Assembly (NCBI GenBank): GCA_031972135.1
Contig: DALYFH010000009.1
Span: 1-34,104 of the forward strand
Length of the DNA stretch: 34,104 nt
Origin: GWF sp031972135
GTDB lineage: Bacteria > Patescibacteriota > Microgenomatia > UBA1400 > UBA12108
Reading direction: 5' to 3'
The notes below the pieces were generated by a model. The model worked only from the letters and a program-made list of their open reading frames with translations, searched no databases and was not told the origin of the DNA. Of the stretch, positions 8,116 to 15,818 are shown piece by piece. The position numbers were made by a program, and so were the translations under genes. Position 1 is the stretch's first letter. Each line of letters starts with the position of its first letter.

Positions 8116-8540
8116 TACTCTCAATCTCAGTTGACATAAATCGGTCCAACTCAGGTTGTCAGATTCCAAAAGTTCCGTGCTAATCCCAAAAAAAAGGAAA
8201 AAGCCTAAATAAAGCCAAGCTAAAAGTTGATTTCAAAGCCAAATTTGAAAAAATTTAATTTAGGTATCGTCTGGAGCCCCTGTATAACAAAGTCAGAACT
8301 CATTTTATAACACAATCCAGGTAATTGTAGTCGGCAAAAAGTCTAAATTCCAAAAATGTATGAACCTCTGCAAAATGGTGCCCGCCGTCGCCCCTGACAT
8401 GTCAGGGGACACCCGCCAAGTCTCTCCCGCTCGCAAATTTGTATTCACCCCCCGCCGAGCCACAAAAATCACATCCATATAGTGGCGAGCGGGAGAGAAA
8501 CCCAGAATTGGCGGGTATGGGTCGTTTTACGACCCCAACG
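8116..8540. other. Non-coding region: AT-rich stretch then GC-rich palindrome-dense block
   Basis: From 8116 to about 8370 the DNA is AT-rich with no supported gene. From about 8370 it turns GC-rich and highly structured: a perfect 18-bp palindrome (CCCCTGACATGTCAGGGG, 8391-8408); a 14-bp perfect inverted repeat (TCTCTCCCGCTCGC at 8421-8434 with its complement at 8485-8498) extended by ACCCGCCAA (8411-8419) and TTGGCGGGT (8509-8517); and a GGGTCG-TTTTA-CGACCC hairpin (8519-8535). This block runs straight into the left inverted repeat. Both strands have open frames here, but they look like by-products of composition. Confidence 0.6.
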
Positions 8541-8626
8541 GCGGAATATTTGTACTGGCGTGGGCGGGTTTCCTCCCCAGACCCCTCCACCCGTCCACGC
8601 CAAAAACAGGAGAGAGTTTTGTGAGA
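8541..8626 (+). repeat. Left copy of 86-bp inverted repeat
   Basis: The 86 bases from GCGGAATATT to TTTTGTGAGA are repeated in inverted orientation at 11681-11766 with one mismatch (A at 8608). The identity stops sharply at both edges. It bounds the two-gene cassette on its left. Confidence 0.93.
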
Positions 8627-8642
8627 GGACTTGGATCTACTA

Positions 8643-9806
8643 TTAATTAACTTTTGTCTTATCTGAATTTTCAGTCTTGGATGCAGTTATAGGTGGTTTA
8701 AGAGCTTTAGACTTTTGTTTGATCTTCATTTTGACTTTTTTCTTAATTTTTTTAGGTGGCTTAACTACTTCGCCTGCGGCTATTAGATTTTGTACCCTTT
8801 CTTGTAGCGCTAGTACAGTTCTGTATTTTGTTTCCAACTTAAACGATTTCTTATCCATTTCCTTTGCTTGTGGCTCTGAAGTGTCCACCTTACCCCCATT
8901 GGTCAGGAAGTCATACAGATCTGGAGCAGATTTAGCTAGGGCGATTTTAGCGGTATTTTTGATCCCTACATCAACCCCTTTAACTGTGCTTAGATCTGCA
9001 ATTTGATGTACAACCTCAATAACTTTTTCTCGCTGTCGCTTGTCTATCTCATCCATAAGCTTGAACCGTTTTCCGTCGAGAATGAGTTGTTCATTCTCAA
9101 GTGCCAAGGCGTTGGACTTCAAGTTTAGAAAGTGTTCTTTAAGATCAAGAAACTGAACAATAGTTTGATGTAGAAAGCCTACAAGTAGCGTCCCACTCGC
9201 CAGGTATTCGGTGAATGGGCTTGCTTTGGACACGCCAATGATTCTTGTTTTCTCTATAGAAGTACCTGCTAAGAGGGAATATGCATAGATGATGTCTTTC
9301 CAAATCTCAGAAAATTTGGCTTGATCAGCCAGGTTGTTAATTCCTGCCTTGTCATCAAAAACAATCTCTATGATTGCCTCGTCTGGCTCAAGTTTAGGAG
9401 ATGCGGAGATTTTACCTAGACTGTTAAGGACATTATCTGTGTTGGTAATAAGTTGGGTTAGGTCAGTTTCGAGTCTTCGAATCTCTGCTACCGCTCCTGG
9501 AGTGTTTGCCTGATTATCCGCGAGAACGTCAAGGAAATTTTGCCATCCCTGTTTACCTACTAACGATCTTGCTCCAAACTTGTCAAAGAACTCTATTTGG
9601 GAATATGACCATCCGTTTGGCTCGAGTTTGGTGTGGGCTTCCTCAATCCGTTTTCGATAATCTTTCACGGCTTTCTGTAGTTCTTCTGTAGATTCCTTGG
9701 CTATCTGCTCGAGTGTGTTTGCGTAGTTTACATATAGGTCTAAAAGACCATATTCACCGTAAATTTTCTTTATCTGGTTTAGAACAAACACTAAATCCTC
9801 AAGCAT
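8643..9806 (-). CDS. Unknown protein, cassette gene with Lys-rich tail
   Basis: I do not recognise this 387-residue protein. The N-terminal 130 residues are mostly helical and charged (NYANTLEQIAKESTEELQKA). The middle holds an acidic strand EAIIEIVFDDKAG, a helix-rich stretch with GVSKASPFTEYLASG, and a hydrophobic helix TLLVGFLHQTIVQFLDL (about 207-223) that may be buried rather than membrane-spanning. The last 40 residues are strongly basic (PPKKIKKKVKMKIKQK), suggesting nucleic acid or membrane-surface binding. It is followed 16 bp later by the left inverted repeat. A TATAAT hexamer (9814-9819), with TTGTAC 16 nt further up, ends 7 nt before the ATG, so it probably has its own leaderless promoter rather than depending on the upstream nitrilase gene. 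Confidence 0.6.
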   Translation of the reverse strand: MLEDLVFVLNQIKKIYGEYGLLDLYVNYANTLEQIAKESTEELQKAVKDYRKRIEEAHTKLEPNGWSYSQIEFFDKFGARSLVGKQGWQNFLDVLADNQANTPGAVAEIRRLETDLTQLITNTDNVLNSLGKISASPKLEPDEAIIEIVFDDKAGINNLADQAKFSEIWKDIIYAYSLLAGTSIEKTRIIGVSKASPFTEYLASGTLLVGFLHQTIVQFLDLKEHFLNLKSNALALENEQLILDGKRFKLMDEIDKRQREKVIEVVHQIADLSTVKGVDVGIKNTAKIALAKSAPDLYDFLTNGGKVDTSEPQAKEMDKKSFKLETKYRTVLALQERVQNLIAAGEVVKPPKKIKKKVKMKIKQKSKALKPPITASKTENSDKTKVN

Positions 9807-9813
9807 ACCTATA

Positions 9814-9841
9814 ATTATACTCCCCAGGTCTATCCGTACAA
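9814..9841 (-). promoter_or_regulatory. Probable leaderless promoter of cassette gene 1
   Basis: On the minus strand TTGTAC (9841-9836) and TATAAT (9819-9814) are 16 nt apart. The ATG at 9806 follows the -10 box by 7 nt, and no Shine-Dalgarno is present. Confidence 0.5.
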
Positions 9842-9878
9842 ACTACATCAAATCGAAACTCTTCTCTATATTTAAGCA

Positions 9879-11636
9879 TTAAACAACTGCATTGACAATA
9901 AGATAGTCTTTTGTAAAGTTAGCATTTTTAACAGATTCTCTTCGAGAAACTGGGAAAACTCCTGCTTGGTCTTCATATCCATCAACTGCAACCCAAAGTC
10001 CTTTTTCTGAAACTGTATTTTGTGCTTTTGCATAATTTAAATCTCTGGAAATAATTTTATCTTTTCCTCTAATGTAATTCTCAGCCCACTCTCGTGAACG
10101 TGCGAGCGGATCTTTCCAAGCTGGTAACCCATCAGTTTGATATTTTAGTATTTTATTTGTGAGTGATCCTGCGTCAATTTCTCCAAACAGTTGTAACTCT
10201 GAGTGCTCTGTATAATGTGCATCCCCTTCTAGCGCAACACTCAATAGAACATCTGTTTTTGTGTCACTTGCTTGCATACTGAATCGTTCGTCATGCATCT
10301 CAGCACAAATACCAACCAAAACAGAGTACGCCTCGCCATTTTTACTCTTTAATCTTATTGGCTTGATGCTATCTTGTGCAGACCACATAGCTTTAGTCAT
10401 AATTCTTTCCTCTTTTGAAAGTGGGTTAAAGTTGCGATCTGGAATAAATATACCGTCTCGATATTTGTCGTTTTCGTCATGCCAGAAGAAATCGTTGGTA
10501 TCGTAGTTATCATCAGTAAATCTAATTGAATCGCTACCTGTGAATTTTCTCCTTAGTTGGACAATTTTTCCATCACTATCAATAATAATTGCTGTATTGT
10601 GAAATACCTGAACATCCTCGATATCTTCCGCTTCGCAGACTGTACCAACGCATATGCTTGTCCGAGTATCTTTTGCCAATTTTGTAAGCTTATTCATTCC
10701 TTCGATTAGATCAGGGTCGCCTGAAACTAGTAGATACTCATTGCCAGAGGATGCAAACTTGAGTGGAGTTTTAACATTCGGATTATTAAAAAAATAATAT
10801 TCTGGAGCTGCGATTAAATCTATTTCTGGATGAGCGTGTAATATTTCTTCGAACGGTCTAATCAGCTCATCAACCTCATATTCTGCTCTTAACGAGTGTC
10901 CCGATCTAATAGCGGCAATAGAAATAGAGCGATCGGGTGCAAGTACCTCTTTTTGTATATTATTTAGTATTGGCGTTTCGTTGTCAGCTATCCTTTTAAT
11001 GGCATCTCTTATTGCAGTATTTCCGTAATCAATACCACCATTTTCATCATTGAGATGGATTACCTCCATGTCGATGGGATAAGCTGTCCCATCCCTATCC
11101 CACGCCCAGTTATGTGTGTGTCTAGCTTCTGCATCAGATAATATTGTAAGAATTGGGTTATAGTTTGGCGTGTTCGGATCATAGTCTGGGACAGCTCTCC
11201 GTATCCAGGAAACTACATGGGAGTCAGGATCATACATATTCTGCTCATTAATGCCTGCTTTCAATGCTTGTCGGTTGTCTACCCCATTTTTATCAGCAGA
11301 ATATTCTTCAATCTCTCGCATTACTCCAAAAACCTGAACTCTCCCGTCATCTGTAGTAGATAGTCCAAATTCTATGCCAGGATGTAAAATTTTACGATCC
11401 TTCAGTATCCCGAGTACTTTTAAGGACTTTTCTGCTTGATCTAAATCACTTACTACCCATTCCGATTTAGTATAAAGATAAGCTTTCTTTTCTGGGTTAT
11501 ATGCGGTTCCCTTATGTCCAACTTCAAATCCTTGTTTCTCTTTCCATGCTCGGAATTCATGAGTTGTCAGTGGAATTTGTGAATTCGGTACTAATTCTTG
11601 TTCAATGCTAATTGGTAGTGGATTATCAGGACTCAT
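9879..11636 (-). CDS. Nitrilase-superfamily amidohydrolase with N-terminal kinase-like region
   Basis: The C-terminal half (about residues 236-585) is a carbon-nitrogen hydrolase with the complete Glu-Lys-Cys triad: E279 in IAAPEYYF, K364 in LRRKFTG and C444 in LVGICAEMHD. Such enzymes hydrolyse nitriles or amides or transfer acyl groups. The first 230 residues are not part of a normal nitrilase. They contain a GILKDRKILHPGIEFG stretch, a strand VQVFGVMREIE, and HTHNWAWDRDGTAYPIDMEV, which recalls the H-x-D...N/D-x-E catalytic loop order of aminoglycoside-phosphotransferase-like kinases, apparently degenerate. I infer a kinase-like (possibly inactive) domain fused to a nitrilase. A good Shine-Dalgarno (AGAGGAG) precedes the ATG. 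The substrate is unknown. Confidence 0.7.
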   Translation of the reverse strand: MSPDNPLPISIEQELVPNSQIPLTTHEFRAWKEKQGFEVGHKGTAYNPEKKAYLYTKSEWVVSDLDQAEKSLKVLGILKDRKILHPGIEFGLSTTDDGRVQVFGVMREIEEYSADKNGVDNRQALKAGINEQNMYDPDSHVVSWIRRAVPDYDPNTPNYNPILTILSDAEARHTHNWAWDRDGTAYPIDMEVIHLNDENGGIDYGNTAIRDAIKRIADNETPILNNIQKEVLAPDRSISIAAIRSGHSLRAEYEVDELIRPFEEILHAHPEIDLIAAPEYYFFNNPNVKTPLKFASSGNEYLLVSGDPDLIEGMNKLTKLAKDTRTSICVGTVCEAEDIEDVQVFHNTAIIIDSDGKIVQLRRKFTGSDSIRFTDDNYDTNDFFWHDENDKYRDGIFIPDRNFNPLSKEERIMTKAMWSAQDSIKPIRLKSKNGEAYSVLVGICAEMHDERFSMQASDTKTDVLLSVALEGDAHYTEHSELQLFGEIDAGSLTNKILKYQTDGLPAWKDPLARSREWAENYIRGKDKIISRDLNYAKAQNTVSEKGLWVAVDGYEDQAGVFPVSRRESVKNANFTKDYLIVNAVV

Positions 11637-11659
11637 ATTTAATCTCCTCTGATAATCAT

Positions 11660-11688
11660 ACTATAGAAATTCTATGATGATCTCACAA
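11660..11688 (-). promoter_or_regulatory. Promoter of nitrilase-domain gene, -35 supplied by the inverted repeat
   Basis: On the minus strand TTGTGA (11688-11683) lies inside the right inverted repeat and TATAGT (11665-11660) outside it, 17 nt apart. Transcription would start near 11653 and give a short leader containing the AGAGGAG ribosome binding site. Confidence 0.5.
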
Positions 11689-11766
11689 AACTCTCTCCAG
11701 TTTTTGGCGTGGACGGGTGGAGGGGTCTGGGGAGGAAACCCGCCCACGCCAGTACAAATATTCCGC
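11681..11766 (-). repeat. Right copy of 86-bp inverted repeat
   Basis: The reverse complement of 8541-8626 with 85 of 86 positions identical. Its outer edge coincides with the start of recognisable serine-recombinase coding sequence. Confidence 0.93.
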
Positions 11767-12896
11767 TTGGATACTTGAATGACTCTCGTACCAAGACTAT
11801 CCATGTGCACAAGAAAAACTCCGTTATCCTGAAACAGGTATTTAATCTGTACAAGCAGGGAGAGAGTCGGCTGGAGGATATCGCCAATTATCTGGCGGAG
11901 AATAACATCAAATCAAAAAACGGCAAGCGACTCCATGTGAGCCGAATTACATTTCTCCTGCGTAACCCCTTCTACTACGGCTTTTTCAAATACAACGGCG
12001 AGTTGTACGAGGGTTGTCACCAGCCACTTATCTCCAAGCAGTTGTTTGATCAGGTGCAGGAGGTTCTTGATAGAAAGGGGAGACCACACCATAAAACGAA
12101 ATGGGAGCCGAGAACTTTGTGTGGTCTCTTTCATTGCTCCTGCGGGATGATGATCACTGGCGAGGAGAAGGTCAAACACCAAAAGAATGGGAATGAACAC
12201 CGATACGTTTACTATCACTGCACCAGGAAATCAAAAGTAATCAGGTGCAGTGAACCACCAATAGCGGAAGGTGAGTTATCTCGCCAGGTATCATACCTGA
12301 TCAAACAAACTGCTTTACCCTCTGATTGGGCGGACTACATGAAGCAAAGACTAAGTGAAGACAAAAAGGATTCCGCCCAATCGGTAAATGCGTTTGAGCG
12401 AGAGACGCAAGGCAAGATTGAGGTGATCAATACTAAGCTCCAGCGACTACTAGACGGCTATCTCGACCAAGCCATTGACCAAGATACCTACAAATCGGAA
12501 AAGAATAAGTTGGTCGCAGATAAGGTATCGCTGGAGCAAATGATCACCTCACTCGCACAAACGCAAAGTGGCTGGATCGAACCTATGGAGAAATGGGTCA
12601 ATCAGGCTACTAGCCTGATTGAAATCGCCGAGTGTGACGACCTTTTGCGGAAAAAGGTCGTATCCAAAGAAATCTTTGGATCGAACCTCCGACTTTCCGC
12701 GAGCGAAGCGAGCGGGACAGCACAACACCCCTGGGATTTTATGCTATCTGCAAAAACGGCGGTGAAAAATGATGAAAATTTTCAACAATGTGATTTACTG
12801 GAGCGGGGAAGGGGAATCGGACCCCTATCTACTACTTGGGAAGCAGTCGTTCTACCACTGAACTATACCCGCAATAAGTCTCAGTATCTTGAGTGA
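11709..12896 (+). pseudogene. Large serine recombinase lacking its catalytic domain
   Basis: The frame can start at GTG 11709, but its first 19 codons are inverted-repeat sequence. True similarity begins at PLGYLNDSRTKTI (from about 11763). What remains is the Recombinase domain (DIANYLAENNI, ITFLLRNPFYYGFFKYNGEL), the zinc-ribbon domain (FHCSCGMM and YYHCTRKSKVIRC) and a long C-terminal coiled coil (about residues 220-290). The N-terminal resolvase domain of about 140 residues, with its catalytic serine, is absent from the window, so this copy cannot recombine DNA alone. The last 25 or so codons run antisense through the tRNA-Gly gene, suggesting an attachment-site junction. It is probably a remnant of an integrated element. 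Confidence 0.8.
12799..12872 (-). tRNA. tRNA-Gly (CCC anticodon), CCA encoded, slightly degenerate
   Basis: The minus strand folds into a cloverleaf: acceptor GCGGGTA with TCCCCGC, D stem GTTC/GAAC, anticodon stem ACTGC/GTAGT with loop TTCCCAA (anticodon CCC), T stem AGGGG/CCCCT, then T and encoded CCA. Two oddities are present: pair 6:67 is T-C, and the T loop reads TCCGATT, so position 55 is C instead of the near-universal T. The serine recombinase remnant overlaps it on the other strand, so its 3' half may have been rebuilt by element integration. It may be functional or decaying; a Gly(UCC) tRNA elsewhere could read GGG. Confidence 0.85.
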
Positions 12897-12940
12897 TTGT
12901 AACTTTTAATTGTACCACTTGGCTTATCGCCTTTGTAGGC

Positions 12941-12969
12941 TTGCCTAACTTATGTTGCAAGCAGATAAT
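12941..12969 (+). promoter_or_regulatory. Probable promoter of the eno-gpmI-pyk operon
   Basis: TTGCCT (12941-12946) and GATAAT (12964-12969) are 17 nt apart. Transcription would begin near 12976, giving a leader of about 35 nt that contains GGAGG (12999-13003). Confidence 0.5.
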
Positions 12970-13010
12970 AACTACGTCGCAATGTTTATTAAATTAGTGG
13001 AGGATTGGTC

Positions 13011-14276
13011 ATGAAAATAACCAAAATTAATGCTTATGAGATCTTAGCCTCAGGTGGTTACCCCACAATCGAAGCTTACGTCGAGCTCGAAGATGGCAGT
13101 CACGCAACCGCGAGTGTCCCTTACGGCGCTTCGGCTGGATCTCACGAAGCCACAGTCATGATGGATGGCGACACCAAGCGCTGGAACGGCAAGGGTATGC
13201 AGAGTGCAATCGATAATATTACCAATGTCTTATCTCCCGCACTTATCGGCCAAGATGCCTATGACCAAAGAGCAATCGACATGCTTATGATCAATATTGA
13301 TGGTACACCTAACAAAGCAAAACTCGGTGGCAACTCAATCCTCGCGCTCAGTATCGCAGTCGCAAATGCTGCCGCTAGTAGTAAAAAAGTCGAGCTCTAT
13401 CGTCACATCATGGATACATTTAAGACAGGCGTAGATCTCTCGACTCTCCCTCAGCCTATGGTTGTCGCGATCGAAGGTGGCAAGCACGCCGACGAAACAA
13501 CCGATTTACAAGAGTTCTGTTTTTCTGCAACGAGAAAGAGCAGTGTCAAAGAGAATGTCCGCATGATCATGGAGTGCTACCACGCGCTCGCTAAAGTTCT
13601 AAAGAAAAACAAGCTAAGTACTAACGTGGGTAACGAGGGAGCCTTTGCCCCGAACGGTATCCCCACTAACGAAGCACCCTTTACTTACATGCAAGAAGCA
13701 ATCGAGCTAGCAGGCTACAAATCAAAAGATGAGGTCGGTTTCTCGATCGATGCTGCCGCAAGCGAGTTCTACAAGGATGGCAACTACGATCTAGCTGTCG
13801 AAAAGAGGACCCTCACAGCAGACGAGCTAATAGCCTATTACGAATCCTGGTTCAAAAAATACCCAATCGTAACTATTGAAGATGGTCTCCACGAAGACGA
13901 CTGGGACAACTGGACCAAGCTAAAGGTAGTGACCGATAAATATGGTATCCCTCTCATTGGTGATGATCTAACAGTAACTAATCCTGTCAGGCTCCAAAAA
14001 GCCATCGATCAAAACGCGATCTCCGCTATCCTGATCAAGCTCAACCAGATCGGGACACTAACCGAAACAGTCGACTGCTGTCTATTAGCACGCAAAAATG
14101 GTCTTATGACTACTACCTCACACAGGGGTGGAGGCGAGACCAACGATGCAACCATGGTCGACGTCGCCGTGGCTGTCGGTTCTGCATTTATCAAGGTCGG
14201 TCCCACTCGTGGTGAGCGTGTGAGCAAATACAATCGACTCATGGCGATTGAACGACAGCTAAGTAGCGAAAGTTAA
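13011..14276 (+). CDS. eno: Enolase (phosphopyruvate hydratase)
   Basis: Converts 2-phosphoglycerate to phosphoenolpyruvate in lower glycolysis. I start at ATG 13011 (421 residues) because GGAGG lies 7 nt upstream; the in-frame TTG at 13005 would be too close. Conserved sites are all present: H159 in GGKHADET, E168, E209 in VGNEGAFAP, metal ligands D247 (SIDAAASEFY), E290 (IEDG) and D318 (GDDL), catalytic K343 (LIKLNQIGT), H371-R372 and K395. Several loops diverge from standard enolases: ASGGYPTIE replaces the DSRGNPT motif, GASAGSHEA replaces GASTG, and SHRGGGETND replaces SHRSGET. First gene of a three-gene glycolytic operon, with a 3-bp gap to gpmI. Confidence 0.93.
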   Translation: MKITKINAYEILASGGYPTIEAYVELEDGSHATASVPYGASAGSHEATVMMDGDTKRWNGKGMQSAIDNITNVLSPALIGQDAYDQRAIDMLMINIDGTPNKAKLGGNSILALSIAVANAAASSKKVELYRHIMDTFKTGVDLSTLPQPMVVAIEGGKHADETTDLQEFCFSATRKSSVKENVRMIMECYHALAKVLKKNKLSTNVGNEGAFAPNGIPTNEAPFTYMQEAIELAGYKSKDEVGFSIDAAASEFYKDGNYDLAVEKRTLTADELIAYYESWFKKYPIVTIEDGLHEDDWDNWTKLKVVTDKYGIPLIGDDLTVTNPVRLQKAIDQNAISAILIKLNQIGTLTETVDCCLLARKNGLMTTTSHRGGGETNDATMVDVAVAVGSAFIKVGPTRGERVSKYNRLMAIERQLSSES

Positions 14277-14279
14277 ATT

Positions 14280-15794
14280 ATGACCAAAGCCAAAAAGAAA
14301 AAACTAATTACAATAGTACTAGACGGTTGGGGTGTCACTAACCGCTATGGAGGCAATGCAGTCGCAACCGCCAAGACGCCCTACTACAACTATTTAAGGG
14401 ATACCTATCCGAGTACCGCGATCGAAGCTTCCGGCGAGGCAGTCGGGCTGCCAGACGGTCAAATGGGAACGAGCGAAGTCAATCACATGACGATCGGTGC
14501 AGGCAAAGTGTTATATCAAGACCTCGTTCGGATTAGTAACAAAATCAAAGACGGTAGTTTTGATGATAACAAAGCATTTCTCAAGGCCTTTGAGCACGTC
14601 AAAAAACACAACTCAACGCTTCACTTAAAGAGTCTAATAGGTACTGGTGGTGTCCATGCTCACCAAGATCACTTAATAGCGCTTGTCAAAGCCGCCAAAA
14701 AACACGGAGTAACCAAACTATATATTCACGCTTTTATGGATGGTCGTGACACTAGACCAACTAGCGCCGAAAAGTATCTGGACCATCTCGAAGCCGAGTT
14801 AAAAGAGATAGGGCTCGGCCAGATCGCCAGTATCAGTGGTCGCTACTACGCAATGGACAGAGATCACAACTGGGATAGGACAGACAAAACCTTTGATGTG
14901 CTCGTTAAACGTGTAGGTAAAAAGTACAAAACAGCCAAAGAAGCACTCCTCGAGTCTTATAAAAATGGTGTAACCGACGAATATGTCGAGCCGGTAGTGG
15001 TTGAGGTTGGTCCAGGCGAAGAAGGGGCAATAAGCTCTGCGGACGCCGTAATCTTTGTAAATTTCCGCAATGACAGGACACGTCAGCTCACCGAGCGGTT
15101 CCTCGAAAAAGGACCAGATAATCTGCTCTACGTCACGATGACCGAATATAAACCTGAGTATCAGGTCGAAGTGGCCTATCCCCTCGAAGATGCCGGGAGT
15201 ACCGTTGGCCAGGTCATAAGTGAGGCTGGTCTTAAGCAGCTTAGAGTCACAGAGACCGAAAAGTTCCCCCACATGACTTTCTTTTTAAACTGTAAGAGAG
15301 AAGAAGTCTACGAGGGTGAGGATCGCATGATGTTTGATAGTCATAGTGATATCAAGACTCACGACGAAAAACCAGAGATGAGGACTCCAGATATCGCCGC
15401 CTATTTAGAAGGTGTCCTAAGCAAAGAGACTCATGACGCGATCTTTATCAACCTCTGTAACGCCGATATGGTCGGCCACACGGGTAACATAAAAGCCGCA
15501 ATCATTGGTGTCGAAACAATCGACAAAGCCTTAAAGCTAATAGTCGAGACCGCCAAAAAACATGACTATCAGGTCATCATTACTGCCGATCACGGTAATG
15601 CCGAGGAAATGTACGACAAAGAGACTAGGGCTGCGCTCTCAGCTCACACCACCAATCTGGTCCCATTCATCTATATTGGCGACAAACCACGTCTCACTCA
15701 CTATGTTGGGAGTCTAGTCGATGTAGGACCGACCATCCTAACCGCACTGGGTCTACCAGTACCGAGCGATATGACAGGAATAAGTTTTATTTAA
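14280..15794 (+). CDS. gpmI: 2,3-bisphosphoglycerate-independent phosphoglycerate mutase
   Basis: Interconverts 3- and 2-phosphoglycerate using two metal ions and a phosphoserine intermediate. The 504-residue length is standard. Visible motifs are VLDGWG (metal Asp15), GTSEVNH with the nucleophile S65 (usually GNSEVGH), GGVHAHQDH, DGRDTRPT, GRYYAMDRD, NFRNDRTRQLT, EKFPHMTFF, NADMVGHTG, TADHGNAEEM and AHTTNLVPFI. All catalytic and metal residues appear intact. It starts 3 bp after the enolase stop and is followed 24 bp later by pyk, so the three genes probably form one transcript. The order eno-gpmI-pyk puts the last three glycolytic steps together. Confidence 0.96.
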   Translation: MTKAKKKKLITIVLDGWGVTNRYGGNAVATAKTPYYNYLRDTYPSTAIEASGEAVGLPDGQMGTSEVNHMTIGAGKVLYQDLVRISNKIKDGSFDDNKAFLKAFEHVKKHNSTLHLKSLIGTGGVHAHQDHLIALVKAAKKHGVTKLYIHAFMDGRDTRPTSAEKYLDHLEAELKEIGLGQIASISGRYYAMDRDHNWDRTDKTFDVLVKRVGKKYKTAKEALLESYKNGVTDEYVEPVVVEVGPGEEGAISSADAVIFVNFRNDRTRQLTERFLEKGPDNLLYVTMTEYKPEYQVEVAYPLEDAGSTVGQVISEAGLKQLRVTETEKFPHMTFFLNCKREEVYEGEDRMMFDSHSDIKTHDEKPEMRTPDIAAYLEGVLSKETHDAIFINLCNADMVGHTGNIKAAIIGVETIDKALKLIVETAKKHDYQVIITADHGNAEEMYDKETRAALSAHTTNLVPFIYIGDKPRLTHYVGSLVDVGPTILTALGLPVPSDMTGISFI

Positions 15795-15818
15795 TTACTA
15801 ATAACTAAGGACTCATGT

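Larger units (their letters stand above)
8541..11766. mobile_element. Putative cargo cassette bounded by 86-bp inverted repeats
   Basis: A 3.2-kb unit with 86-bp inverted repeats at its ends carries two minus-strand genes, an unknown coiled-coil-like protein and a nitrilase-domain protein, and no transposase of its own. The right boundary falls exactly where similarity to the recombinase domain of a large serine recombinase begins (PLGYLND). The cassette, or a rearrangement through the repeats, may therefore have removed the recombinase catalytic domain. It could be a non-autonomous transposon, an invertible segment or the product of an inversion. I saw no target-site duplication. Confidence 0.5.

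Noticed and set aside
8411..8517. CRISPR array or group of regularly spaced repeats
   Set aside because: The repeats are inverted, not direct, and there is no series of equal spacers. No CRISPR array was seen anywhere in the window.
8116..8540. A second copy of the tRNA-Gly end as the left attachment site
   Set aside because: I looked for the tRNA 3' half on both strands in this region and did not find it.
8402..8624. Open frames on both strands (61-62 codons) in the GC-rich block
   Set aside because: They lie within palindromes and the left inverted repeat, mirror each other on opposite strands and show no protein-like pattern.
13005..13010. TTG start for enolase two codons before the ATG
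   Set aside because: The GGAGG ribosome site ends at 13003, one base before this TTG, but has ideal 7-nt spacing to ATG 13011.
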